Source: Caldilinea sp. (lineage in GTDB: Bacteria > Chloroflexota > Anaerolineae > Caldilineales > Caldilineaceae). Taken from it: DNA of 12,081 bases. Of this stretch, positions 1 through 12,081 are shown in pieces. Both the position numbers and the translations under genes were made by a program. Positions within the stretch are counted from its first letter, which is position 1; every line of letters begins with the position of its first letter. The notes under the pieces are model-generated. The model was not told the DNA's origin. It was given only the letters and a program-made list of their open reading frames with translations, and ran no database searches. Where the stretch lies: NCBI GenBank assembly GCA_025055055.1, contig JANWYX010000354.1:1-12081 (forward strand), given 5' to 3'.

Positions 1-331
1 GGTAACGCACCAGGTACATCTCTTGTTCGCTTACCGGCTCCAGCGGCTGTACATCCCAGCCGGCGTGTTGAAAGAGTCGGGGCGCCGAGGTCACCAGCCG
101 ATGCGCCAGCCAACCAAAGGGCAAGACGACGACGAGCAGAAAGACGAGGGTGCCGATCAACGCGTCGAGCCAGTACCAGGGAAGCGGGCTGAAAAATGCA
201 AAAATATCCACCCACGCCCAGAGAATGAACAGCAAGAGCGGCGACGCCAGCAGCCACATTCCCAACGCTCCCGGCGTTGCTTCGATCAGATCGGCAGGCA
301 CTTCGCGGCGTTCAATGTTTGCTGCGCTCAC
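1..331 (-). CDS. Membrane protein of unknown function (3' end outside window)
   Basis: This reading frame is open from a GTG start at 331 to the window edge, giving 110 codons; the rest of the gene lies to the left. The start is fixed by an in-frame TGA directly upstream (332-334) and by an AAAGGTG Shine-Dalgarno sequence (337-343 on this strand) five bases before GTG. After about 24 polar residues there are two strongly hydrophobic segments, near residues 25-46 and 56-78, rich in Trp, Leu and Val. A soluble stretch with an AGWDVQPLEPVSEQEM core follows. I do not recognise the family. It lies about 100 bases downstream of the family 2 glycosyltransferase on the same strand, so the two may be co-transcribed and the protein may serve the same envelope glycan or glycolipid pathway. 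That link is inference from position only. Confidence 0.7.
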   Translation of the reverse strand, partial: MSAANIERREVPADLIEATPGALGMWLLASPLLLFILWAWVDIFAFFSPLPWYWLDALIGTLVFLLVVVLPFGWLAHRLVTSAPRLFQHAGWDVQPLEPVSEQEMYLVRY

Positions 332-336
332 TCATT

Positions 337-343
337 CACCTTT
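337..343 (-). promoter_or_regulatory. Ribosome binding site deciding a GTG start
   Basis: AAAGGTG on the minus strand lies five bases before the GTG at 331. It supports GTG as the start, because the frame is closed by TGA immediately upstream and the only nearby ATG (335-333) is in another frame that stops after seven codons. Confidence 0.6.
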
Positions 344-431
344 GTTGGACGTGTTGCGTAGTTCGTTCTCATGCTGCATCGGTCATTACAAACCCGAATC
401 CAGAATACGAAACACGCGTCGCCTTACAAAT

Positions 432-1502
<1,071 letters not shown>

Positions 1503-1528
1503 TGTGCCCCAGAATCGCTACAATTGGC

Positions 1529-1562
1529 AATCACAAAACGGCAACAGCGGAAATCTGTGATT
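1529..1562. repeat. Inverted repeat in divergent intergenic region
   Basis: AATCACA (1529-1535) and TGTGATT (1556-1562) are perfect inverted copies separated by 20 bases. They lie between the divergent glycosyltransferase and VOC genes. The pair could be two half-sites of a regulator or a loose hairpin. The orientation (TCACA outward, TGTGA inward) is the reverse of a CRP site, so CRP is not implied. Confidence 0.4.
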
Positions 1563-1590
1563 TCCCAGGTTGCAAGTTTTTTCATAATAT
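1562..1590 (+). promoter_or_regulatory. Possible sigma-70-type promoter for the VOC gene
   Basis: TTCCCA (1562-1567), a 17-base spacer and TAATAT (1585-1590) each match four of six consensus bases. The AT-rich run at 1576-1592 is the lowest-GC spot in the region. It would give a leader of about 40 bases before the start at 1638. The match is weak and the site could be placed a few bases either way. Confidence 0.3.
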
Positions 1591-1637
1591 AACCATGAGT
1601 GAAACAACAAGCTCTGATCCGATAAGGAAGGAAGCGA

Positions 1638-2120
1638 ATGGGAAAGAAATTGCGCCAGGGCGATCCCTGGATGCCCGGCTATCGATACGCCGCATTGATG
1701 CCGCCGCTTGCGTTGAACCTCTTGGTGCGCAACGTGGAACAGTCGGTGCGCTTTTATCAGGAGGTCTTGCTTGCGGAGGTGCACTACTATGACGTCGATT
1801 TCGCCGCCTTACGCGTCGGGCCGGCGGAGATAATGTTGCACGCCGACCACACGCACGAGGAGCATCCTTGGCATCCCGAGTTAATTGCAGGGGTGAAGCG
1901 CGGTGTCGGTTTGCAGGTGCGTATCTTAGGAATGGACCCGGACGCCGTCGAGCAGCGCGCACGAGCCTACGGCGCCGTGGTGGCTGCGCCGGCCACGGAT
2001 AAAGGGCACGGTTGGCGTGAAACCTATGTGCGCGATCCGGACGGCTACGAATGGGCGGTCGGAGTGCTGATTCCGCCGGCCAAGGGCCCGCTGCGCCCTA
2101 CGCTGAATGCAAAGGCGTAA
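1638..2120 (+). CDS. VOC superfamily (glyoxalase/bleomycin resistance fold) protein
   Basis: This 160-residue single-domain protein has the usual size of a vicinal oxygen chelate family member. These are metal-dependent lyases, dioxygenases or drug-binding proteins built from paired beta-alpha-beta-beta-beta units. Visible landmarks are the opening strand LALNLLVRNVEQSVRFYQEV (24-43), the strand RVGPAEIMLH (59-68) and the closing RDPDGYEWAVGV (132-143). The Glu in DPDGYEW (E138) is at the usual metal-ligand position, and H68 in the middle strand could be another ligand. A clear AAGGAAGG (1624-1631) six bases before ATG 1638 fixes the start. The first 20 residues precede the fold and are basic. 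The substrate cannot be named; many such proteins have no assigned reaction. dinG begins 84 bases downstream on the same strand, so read-through is possible. Confidence 0.88.
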   Translation: MGKKLRQGDPWMPGYRYAALMPPLALNLLVRNVEQSVRFYQEVLLAEVHYYDVDFAALRVGPAEIMLHADHTHEEHPWHPELIAGVKRGVGLQVRILGMDPDAVEQRARAYGAVVAAPATDKGHGWRETYVRDPDGYEWAVGVLIPPAKGPLRPTLNAKA

Positions 2121-2161
2121 GCGCAACGAGCACAGGATCAGCCCTCTCCACGTTCTGGCTG

Positions 2162-2177
2162 CGCCGAAGATTCGGCG
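2162..2177. repeat. Small perfect palindrome upstream of dinG
   Basis: CGCCGAA, two bases (GA), then TTCGGCG form a perfect 7-bp inverted repeat, 27 bases before the dinG start. It may be a weak hairpin at the end of the VOC transcript or an operator core (CGAAnnTTCG). It has no U-tract and does not match the Bacillus-type LexA box, so I assign no function. Confidence 0.35.
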
Positions 2178-2204
2178 AAGTGTTCGAAAGGAAGCACGAT
2201 CTTT

Positions 2205-5052
<2,848 letters not shown>

Positions 5053-5060
<8 letters not shown>

Positions 5061-6624
5061 TTCGACTGCGCCCGCTCCCACACAAAATTCGCCTGCGCTG
5101 CGAAAAACAGCGCCAGGGATGCAACCGCAACGCGGCGACCGGAGCTCCTCGCCTGCAGAAGGACAACAAGACCTGGTCGCAGGTTGGTTGGATGGGCTCT
5201 GGCGGACGTTTGTCGAGCCGCGCAGTCTGGCGGTAGTGGGATCGCTGCTGATGCTATTTGCGCTGTTTGGCGTTCTGCTGCCGCAGATGCCCGGCCAGTT
5301 GCGCAGCGAAGCGCTCGCCGCCGACCGGTGGCTGACGGCGACTGCGGAAGGTTACGGTGCCTTCGGTGGGGTGTTGCGCAGGCTGGGCGCCTTTGACGTG
5401 CTGCACAGCCCATGGTTTTTAGGCCTGCTCTGGATTGCATTCTTTTTGTCGTTGATGCAGATCGCGCATCTGGTCTGGGGGGCATTTTTGTTTCTTCGTG
5501 TGTTGAAAACCTTTGAAGACGTCGGAGGTTCCTGCGGTGAAGCGGTGCGGGTCGTCCTACCCGAACGCATTTTTCGCTGGCGAGGGACGGCGTCGACGTC
5601 GGCGCCCCTCGTCGTGGAGGCGTGCAAGGCGCAGATGCAACATTGGGCAGAGCGCGTGGAACGGCGCACCGTGCACGCACCCATTTCAGCTTTGCAGGCA
5701 GAGGCGTTTGCGTCTTGCGGCGTTACGCTTCCTCGGGAAGTTCAAGAAGAGCGGGCCCTGGGCGTACGCGGACGGCTGGAAAGTGCGCTCCGCCCCTTGC
5801 TTCCCGCCGGCATGGCGCTGGCATTAGCTGTGGTAGGATGGCGTAGTCTAACCGGCTCTTCTTTTCTCCCTGCGGCCTTGTTGCCGGGCGAGCGCGCTTC
5901 GGACGCCGTGCTGGGTGTCACGGTCGAGTATCGGCTGCTGTTTCCGAAACCCGGCGTAGTGGGCCCGGCGTTGCAGGTGAGCAAAGGGGAAACGCTTCGA
6001 CTCTTGCCCCTCGCTCCCGGCAGCGTTGAACTGGACGGCGTAGTGGTGGATGTACGACCGGGCGCGCCGGCGCTGCTTGTGCGCACCTTGGATGATGCCC
6101 CTTTGCTGGCGCGCCCGGGGCAGTCGTTCGGCGCCAATGAAGTAGGGTTGGGCTTCCTCCACCCGGGCAGCGAACAGGCGCTGGTGATGCCCCGCTACGG
6201 CGTGGGCATGCGCATCATCCGCCAGGACGGCGGGATGTCAGACGACGCGTTCCTCGTCGAGGTGTTCCAGGGCGAAGATGAAACGCCGATGCAACGTTTC
6301 ACAATCGCCGAGAGCGAGGTCGTCGCCATTAAGACAACAGAACAACCGATCCTGCTTGCATTCGTCCCCATTGCTATGTTTCAGGTGCATGCATATACGG
6401 CGCCGCCACTCTGGCTGCTGTTCCCTGCGCTGTTGTTGATGCTCGTGGGCGCTTATGGCTTTCGGCGAAGTGCAGCCTTCGTGCTGGTCCAGGCAGGCCC
6501 TTGGCCGATCGACCGCAGCATCGTCGTGCTGCAAAGCAATCGGCCGGCGCTCCTGGCTGCGTTGCGGGAACGGCTCGACCAAATCGGCGAAGCCGGAAAA
6601 GAGCAGGAGAGCGGGAGAGGGTGA
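5053..6624 (+). CDS. resB: ResB/Ccs1-like cytochrome c biogenesis protein
   Basis: The 523-residue membrane protein has the four-helix plan of ResB/Ccs1, which with ResC/CcsA carries haem across the membrane and attaches it to apocytochrome c (system II). Transmembrane segments lie near 57-78, 120-148, 248-265 and 452-470. The first pair carries the family pattern WRTFVEPRSLAVVGSLL and then LGAFDVLHSPWFLGLLW, with H118 near the second helix. The large domain between helices 3 and 4 (about 270-445) would lie outside the cytoplasm. H446 just before helix 4 could be a haem-facing histidine. About 45 polar residues precede helix 1. ATG 5053 overlaps the dinG end by eight bases, implying translational coupling. 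No ResC/CcsA partner or cytochrome c is visible in the window. The sequence is divergent, so a ResB-domain protein of other function is possible. Confidence 0.82.
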
Positions 6625-6647
6625 AAGCGGGAGAAGAGAGACGGGGG

Positions 6648-6657
<10 letters not shown>
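6595..6657 (+). repeat. Purine-rich tract with direct repeat at the resB-udk junction
   Basis: About 57 of 63 bases are A or G on the plus strand. GCGGGAGA occurs twice (6611-6618 and 6627-6634), 16 bases apart. The tract encodes the polar tail of the ResB-like protein, covers the gap and includes the first codons of udk. It supplies several Shine-Dalgarno-like GGAG words, which blurs the choice of udk start. Confidence 0.6.
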
Positions 6658-7292
<635 letters not shown>

Positions 7293-7302
7293 GCGACGCC
7301 GG

Positions 7303-8475
7303 ATGAGGTTCTCCGTTCTGTACGACATCGGCCCCGCCGTCCATCAAGGGGCCGGGCTGGCGCGCTATGCGGAGCAGCTCGCCGTTCATCTGCGCCGTGA
7401 GCACGGCGACGTCGTCGAGCTTCGGTTGTTCTACAATGCGCACAGCGGCCATCGACTCCCGGATTCTTTGCTTGGAGCGCCGGCGCACACTCTGCCATTG
7501 GGGCAACTCGCTTGGCGACTAAGTGTGCTCGCCAGTCAGATGGCGCGCCGCCCCTATGTTCCTCTTATGCGGCTTGTAGAAGCCGATTCGATGCTCTATC
7601 ATGCCACCGAGCACTTGTTGCCGCAGTTGCGCACGCCGACCGTGCTCACCGTCCATGATCTGATCTTCGAGCGCCACCCAGAGCATCATACGCGGCGCAA
7701 CGTCTGGTTTCTGAAGGTCGGCATGCGTCTTTTCACACAGGCCGCCGACGTCATCATCGCCGTCAGCGACCAGACGCGTCGCGACCTGATGGATCTATAT
7801 GCGACGCCTGCCGACAAAATTCATGTCGTCTATGAAGGCGTCGATGCTCGTTTTCGACCTGCGAGCGAGGCGGAGGTCATCGACGCGCGCACGCGCTATC
7901 GCATTGACCGCCCCTATTTGCTCATGGTCGGCACATTGGAGCCGCGCAAAAATCACGCTGCTGCGCTGCACGCGCTGGCTCGCTTGAAAGCGGAAGGTCA
8001 CCCACACGTGCTCGTGATCGTCGGCGGCAGCGGCTGGCTCTTTGAGCCGATTCACAGATTGGTTGATGCGCTGGGGCTGCACAGCGATGTGTTGTTCACC
8101 GGCTATATTCCTGCCGCCGACCTGCCGCCTCTCTACACCGGCGCCGATTGTGTGCTGCTGCCCAGCCTCTATGAAGGCTTCGGTTTCCCGGCGCTGGAGG
8201 CCATGGCGTGCGCGGCGCCGGTCGTCTGTAGCAACGTCAGCAGCCTGCCCGAAGTGGTCGGCGACGCCGCACTGCTCGTCCCGCCAACCGATGTGGATGC
8301 GTTGGCTGCAGCGCTCCGCCTGGTGCTTACTCAGCCGGCCCTTGCCAATACCTTGCGCCGCCGCGGTCCCGTCCAGGCCGGTCGTTTTCGCTGGGAGCGC
8401 TGCGCAGCAGAGACGGTGGAGGTGTATCGCAGGGCCGCCGCACTTGCGAAACGGCGATGCAATGGAGGGCGGTAG
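7303..8475 (+). CDS. Family 4 (GT-B fold) glycosyltransferase
   Basis: The 390-residue protein is a retaining GT4 transferase using a nucleotide-sugar, likely for envelope polysaccharide or glycolipid synthesis in the cytoplasm or at the inner membrane face. The N-terminal half has a glycine-rich loop with QGAGLARYAEQL (15-26), then VLTVHDLIFERHPE (114-127) and VIIAVSDQTRRDL (150-162). The C-terminal donor domain has LMVGTLEPRKN (207-217), VIVGGSGW (238-245) and the E-X7-E signature YEGFGFPALEAMA (290-302) with E291 and E299. The order fits the mannosyltransferase-like GT4 group, but donor specificity cannot be read from sequence. There is no strong ribosome site before ATG 7303, which lies ten bases after the udk stop, so translation probably depends on coupling. 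It appears to be the last gene of the dinG-resB-udk chain. Confidence 0.93.
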   Translation: MRFSVLYDIGPAVHQGAGLARYAEQLAVHLRREHGDVVELRLFYNAHSGHRLPDSLLGAPAHTLPLGQLAWRLSVLASQMARRPYVPLMRLVEADSMLYHATEHLLPQLRTPTVLTVHDLIFERHPEHHTRRNVWFLKVGMRLFTQAADVIIAVSDQTRRDLMDLYATPADKIHVVYEGVDARFRPASEAEVIDARTRYRIDRPYLLMVGTLEPRKNHAAALHALARLKAEGHPHVLVIVGGSGWLFEPIHRLVDALGLHSDVLFTGYIPAADLPPLYTGADCVLLPSLYEGFGFPALEAMACAAPVVCSNVSSLPEVVGDAALLVPPTDVDALAAALRLVLTQPALANTLRRRGPVQAGRFRWERCAAETVEVYRRAAALAKRRCNGGR

Positions 8476-8521
8476 GAGATAGGCGGTTGCACGATGGATC
8501 TACATACGCTTTGCTCCCGCG

Positions 8522-8550
8522 CCCTTCTTCTGACCTCTAACCTCTCTCCT
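8522..8550 (+). repeat. Pyrimidine-rich tract with three heptamers
   Basis: The tract contains consecutive heptamers TCTGACC, TCTAACC and TCTCTCC (8529-8549) within 25 pyrimidines in 29 bases. It begins 46 bases after the GT4 stop. Similar tracts follow the next two genes. No hairpin terminator was found in this gap. Confidence 0.5.
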
Positions 8551-8580
8551 TTGGCCCAATTTGCGACCACACATTACAAT
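8551..8580 (+). promoter_or_regulatory. Promoter of the nuclease gene, likely giving a leaderless mRNA
   Basis: TTGGCC (8551-8556) and TACAAT (8575-8580) are separated by 18 bases and match four and five of six consensus bases. Initiation seven or eight bases after the -10 box falls at 8587-8588, on or next to the ATG at 8588. No Shine-Dalgarno sequence precedes that ATG, which fits a leaderless transcript. Confidence 0.5.
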
Positions 8581-8587
8581 AAAACCC

Positions 8588-9514
<927 letters not shown>

Positions 9515-9522
9515 TGGCGACG

Positions 9523-9560
9523 TCTCTGATCTCTTCTGTGTTCGTTTCTCTCTCTTCTCT
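9523..9560 (+). repeat. Pyrimidine-rich tract after the nuclease gene
   Basis: About 33 of 38 bases are C or T, beginning eight bases after the nuclease stop. It is built from TCTCT, TTCTG and TTCTC words and has no hairpin. The rest of the 226-base gap up to 9740 holds the promoter, operator-like sites and leader of the next gene. Confidence 0.5.
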
Positions 9561-9607
9561 GCGACAAACTACGCCCAACGCAAATGATTTTCATACAAAT
9601 TGGGGGG

Positions 9608-9636
9608 TTGACATTTATGACGCATTGCGTTATAAT
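9608..9636 (+). promoter_or_regulatory. Consensus sigma-70 promoter of the phasin-like gene
   Basis: TTGACA (9608-9613) and TATAAT (9631-9636) are exact consensus hexamers with the optimal 17-base spacer, the only perfect promoter in the window. A run of six G lies directly upstream (9602-9607). Initiation is expected near 9643, giving a leader of about 98 bases. A palindrome fills the spacer and a second overlaps the start region, so the promoter is probably strong but repressed. Confidence 0.88.
9620..9630. promoter_or_regulatory. Operator-like dyad 1 in the promoter spacer
   Basis: ACGCA-T-TGCGT is a perfect 5-1-5 palindrome between the -35 and -10 boxes and abuts the -10 box. Its right arm extends into TTATAA like that of dyad 2. 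A dimeric repressor here would block RNA polymerase, as TetR- or MarR-type regulators do. The regulator is not identified. Confidence 0.7.
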
Positions 9637-9644
9637 CAGAATCG

Positions 9645-9659
9645 TAACGCACTGCGTTA
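9645..9659. promoter_or_regulatory. Operator-like dyad 2 at the transcription start
   Basis: TAACGCA-C-TGCGTTA is a perfect 7-1-7 palindrome centred at 9652, 27 bases after the centre of dyad 1 (9625). Both copies share the ACGCA-N-TGCGTTATAA core, differing at the central base. It lies at about +3 to +17 of the predicted transcript. Confidence 0.7.
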
Positions 9660-9662
9660 TAA

Positions 9663-9726
9663 ACGTAAAGGCAAAAAGTGAGCGTACGGGATCAATTTGG
9701 ACGTAAATTGGACGCAAAGACGTAAA
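9663..9726 (+). repeat. Repeated ACGYAAA words in the 5' leader
   Basis: ACGTAAA occurs at 9663-9669, 9701-9707 and 9720-9726, and ACGCAAA at 9712-9718; another ACGCAAA lies upstream of the promoter at 9578-9584. The words resemble the operator half-site and could be weak extra binding sites or RNA-level elements. No stable hairpin was seen in the leader. Confidence 0.45.
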
Positions 9727-9732
9727 AAGGAG
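9727..9732 (+). promoter_or_regulatory. Strong ribosome binding site deciding the ATG start
   Basis: AAGGAG ends eight bases before ATG 9741. An in-frame GTG at 9732 overlaps this site and cannot be its start, so ATG 9741 is chosen. Confidence 0.75.
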
Positions 9733-9740
9733 TGCCGAGA

Positions 9741-10393
<653 letters not shown>

Positions 10394-10396
10394 ATT

Positions 10397-10434
10397 AAGG
10401 AAAAGCTCCGGTGAAAACACCGGAGCTTTTCCTT
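10397..10434 (+). terminator. Intrinsic terminator of the phasin-like gene
   Basis: A perfect 17-bp stem, AAGGAAAAGCTCCGGTG paired with CACCGGAGCTTTTCCTT, is closed by an AAAA loop. The nine innermost pairs are GC-rich, and the outer part supplies TTTTCC on the 3' side, serving as the U-rich release tract. The symmetrical A-rich 5' arm means it could also stop transcription from the other strand. It isolates the phasin-like unit from the MFS gene. Confidence 0.93.
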
Positions 10435-10466
10435 TCCTCTGGTTTTCTCCTCCGGGTAGGCTGGTC

Positions 10467-10472
10467 TATACT
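10467..10472 (+). promoter_or_regulatory. Possible -10 element for the MFS-recX unit
   Basis: TATACT matches five of six consensus bases and lies between the terminator and the MFS start, where a promoter is needed. The -35 region 17-18 bases upstream is only T/C-rich, so the promoter is weak or activator-dependent. Confidence 0.35.
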
Positions 10473-10519
10473 TAGCCAGCAGATTTTTTCCTTTCATTGC
10501 TAATTAAGTGAAGGAGCGT

Positions 10520-11773
10520 ATGCAAGCAACCAACACTTCGTTGCGCGTCTCGCAGCGGATCACTTGGAGCATCTTTCTGAACGAGAGCCTGTTCAGTGCA
10601 GCGTTTATCGCCACGTTCACGCTGCTTTCGATCAATGCTTCGCTCCTGAGCGGAAGCGACGCCCTGGCCGGTCTTCCGGCGACGTTGGGCCTGATTGGCC
10701 GCGCAACGGTGGCTGTGCCGATCGGCTGGCTGATGGATCGCGCCGGCCGTCGCGCAGGGCTGACGCTCGGTTATGCCCTCGGCGCCCTCGGCATGGCGAC
10801 CGGCGTCCTCGCCGTGCAGAGCGCGTCGTTCGTTTTGCTATGTCTCAGCGCCGCCATGATCGGCGCCAACAATGCAGCCAGCCAGCAGGCGCGCTTTGTC
10901 GCCGCTGAAGTCTGGCCTGCGGACAGCCGGGCGCGGGTGATCGGCTTGATCGTGTTCGCAGGAACGATCGGCGCAGTGGGAGGTCCGCTCCTTGTTGGGC
11001 CAACCTCGGCGCTGGCGGAAAGATTGGAATATGACGCCAACGCCGGCCCCTATCTCTTTGGCGTTGCGCTGCTGCCCCTTGCCGCCTTGCTTTCCTGGCT
11101 CCTGTTGCGACCCGACCCGTTGCAACTCGGCAAACAATTTGACTCGCCTCCAGTGGATGCGCAGGGAAATCCAGTGAAGGCTCGCTCCGTGCGCACAATT
11201 TTCGCCCACCCCGTGGTGCAGCTCGCCGTAGCCTCGATGGTGATCGGCCAGCTCGTCATGACTTTGATTATGGTGATTACGCCCGTCTATATGCACCACG
11301 CCAACCACAGCAATAGCGAAATTTCGTTCGTGTTCATGGCGCATACGCTCGGCATGTTCGGCTTTGCCTTTTTCACCGGTTGGCTCGTCGGACGCCTGGG
11401 CGCGCGACCGGTGATCGCTTTCGGCGCAGCGGTGCTGGTGGCCTCCAGCGCAATGGCGGCTGTAGCCGCCAACATGCCGGCGCTTACGGTGGCGCTCTTT
11501 TTGCTGGGGTTGGGCTGGAACTTTTGCTTCGTCGCCGGCTCGGCATTGCTCACCGAAGCCCTGCACCCCATCGAACGCGGTCGCATTCAGGGCGCCAATG
11601 ACGTGCTGGTGGCGCTGGCGTCGGGCGCGGGCAGCCTTTCGACCGGCGCCATTTTTGCAGGAGGCAGTATGACGGCCGTTGGCGCTGTCGGGCTTGCATT
11701 GACGCTGGTCTTTATGGCGCTGGCGGCCTGGTTAAATCAACGTCGTACAGTCCGTACGGTGGGAGTCCGTTGA
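10520..11773 (+). CDS. Major facilitator superfamily transporter
   Basis: The 417-residue protein has about twelve hydrophobic segments in two halves, the MFS plan for secondary transport across the inner membrane. Motif A is seen in the loop after helix 2 as IGWLMDRAGRRAGL (68-81). A degenerate copy, GWLVGRLGARPVI (287-299), marks the second half. A polar central loop (about 197-228) separates the halves. The final helices include VALFLLGLGWNFCFVAGSALL (324-344) and an alanine-rich last span, then a basic tail. The substrate is unknown; drug or sugar efflux is typical of such proteins. The start is uncertain: AAGGAG (10511-10516) lies only three bases before ATG 10520, while the in-frame GTG 10508 adds four residues but has no ribosome site. 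The stop TGA overlaps the ATG of recX by one base, so the two are translated together. Confidence 0.9.
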   Translation: MQATNTSLRVSQRITWSIFLNESLFSAAFIATFTLLSINASLLSGSDALAGLPATLGLIGRATVAVPIGWLMDRAGRRAGLTLGYALGALGMATGVLAVQSASFVLLCLSAAMIGANNAASQQARFVAAEVWPADSRARVIGLIVFAGTIGAVGGPLLVGPTSALAERLEYDANAGPYLFGVALLPLAALLSWLLLRPDPLQLGKQFDSPPVDAQGNPVKARSVRTIFAHPVVQLAVASMVIGQLVMTLIMVITPVYMHHANHSNSEISFVFMAHTLGMFGFAFFTGWLVGRLGARPVIAFGAAVLVASSAMAAVAANMPALTVALFLLGLGWNFCFVAGSALLTEALHPIERGRIQGANDVLVALASGAGSLSTGAIFAGGSMTAVGAVGLALTLVFMALAAWLNQRRTVRTVGVR

Positions 11774-12081
11774 TGGCGGGAATCATCACGCGGTTGCAGG
11801 TGCAAAAGAACAACCCACAGCGCGTCAACGTCTTCCTGGACGGCGAATTCGCCTTCGGCGTGACGTTGGACGTTGCTGCCTCGTTGCGCAAGGGACAGCG
11901 TCTGAGTGACGCCGAAATCGCCGCCCTGCGCAGCCAGGATGCAGTGGAAAAAGCCTATCAAGCTGCCCTGCGTTTTCTGGCGGCGCGCCCGCGCAGCCGC
12001 GCCGATGTCGAACGCTGGGTGGCGGCTAAAGGCCATGCGCCGGAGGCTATTGCATCGGCCCTTGAACGACTCGAGACGCAA
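11773..12081 (+). CDS. recX: RecX family regulatory protein (3' end outside window)
   Basis: The first 103 codons are present and the frame is open to the window end. RecX binds RecA filaments and modulates recombination and SOS signalling. The opening MAGIITRLQVQKNN (1-14) and RVNVFLDGEFAFGV (17-30) form the N-terminal strand region common in RecX proteins. The helical repeat then reads KAYQAALRFLAARPRSRADVERWVAAKG, with the family hallmark RPRS and a following KGH turn. The translated part covers the first helical repeat; the later ones lie outside. ATG 11773 overlaps the transporter stop as TGATG, and GGGAG (11761-11765) eight bases upstream supports it. recA is not in the window. Co-transcription with a transporter is likely an arrangement of convenience. 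Confidence 0.88.
   Translation, partial: MAGIITRLQVQKNNPQRVNVFLDGEFAFGVTLDVAASLRKGQRLSDAEIAALRSQDAVEKAYQAALRFLAARPRSRADVERWVAAKGHAPEAIASALERLETQ

Noticed and set aside
1529..1562. CRP-type binding site from TGTGA and TCACA words
   Set aside because: The half-sites are in the wrong order and 20 bases apart; a CRP site is TGTGA-N6-TCACA.
1595..1792. Small reading frame beginning at ATG 1595
   Set aside because: It has no ribosome site and most of it is an alternative frame of the VOC gene, which has a strong Shine-Dalgarno sequence and clear fold motifs.
2162..2200. SOS (LexA) box upstream of dinG
   Set aside because: CGAAGATTCG is palindromic but does not fit the E. coli or Bacillus LexA consensus, and the LexA site of this lineage is unknown to me.
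6501..6647. Extension of uridine kinase upstream to an ATG at 6501
   Set aside because: It would overlap the ResB-like gene by over 120 bases, and the added residues have no uridine kinase similarity; the family N-terminus fits ATG 6648.
8561..8587. TTG start for the Cas4-like nuclease
   Set aside because: It has no ribosome site and lies between the -35 and -10 boxes of the predicted promoter, upstream of the expected transcript start.
9620..9659. CRISPR-like or tandem repeat array
   Set aside because: There are only two copies, each itself palindromic and positioned on promoter elements, so paired operators explain them better.
9732..9740. GTG start for the phasin-like gene
   Set aside because: The GTG overlaps the AAGGAG ribosome site that correctly serves ATG 9741.
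10838..11566. A 242-codon open frame on the minus strand inside the MFS gene
   Set aside because: It is antisense to a clear transporter, with low-complexity His/Arg/Glu content and no ribosome site or domain.

Overview
The window is about 60% G+C, densely coded and bacterial. The gene mix suggests a member of the Chloroflexota, perhaps the Caldilineae/Anaerolineae: a DnaQ-DinG fusion, a ResB-like protein, uridine kinase, GT4 and GT2 glycosyltransferases, a Cas4-like PD-(D/E)XK nuclease, a phasin-like protein and RecX. That assignment comes from style and content; there is no rRNA or other marker here. I see no tRNA, rRNA, CRISPR array, insertion sequence, prophage or toxin-antitoxin pair.

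Layout. On the minus strand at the left are a family 2 glycosyltransferase (432-1502) and, downstream of it, a membrane protein cut by the window edge (1-331). A divergent intergenic region (1503-1637) leads into plus-strand genes. These are a small VOC/glyoxalase-fold protein (1638-2120), then a tight chain: dinG (2205-5060), a ResB-like cytochrome c biogenesis protein (5053-6624), uridine kinase udk (6648-7292) and a GT4 glycosyltransferase (7303-8475). The junctions in this chain are an 8-nt overlap, a 23-nt gap (or a 4-nt GTGA overlap) and a 10-nt gap, so co-transcription is likely although the functions differ. A stand-alone Cas4-like nuclease (8588-9514) follows with its own apparent promoter and possibly a leaderless mRNA.

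The most distinctive locus is 9570-10434. It is a self-contained transcription unit with a consensus promoter (TTGACA, 17-bp spacer, TATAAT), two near-identical palindromic operator-like sites, a leader of about 100 nt with repeated ACGYAAA words, a helical phasin-like protein (9741-10355) and a perfect 17-bp terminator hairpin. It looks like a strongly expressed and tightly repressed gene whose regulator lies outside the window. The last unit is an MFS transporter (10520-11773) whose stop codon overlaps the start of recX (11773 onward, truncated by the window end).

Most genes here are housekeeping or metabolic. The points that merit a second look are the twin-operator phasin-like unit, an unusual cysteine arrangement in DinG, the solo Cas4-like nuclease with its apparent leaderless start, and recurrent pyrimidine-rich tracts just after three stop codons.
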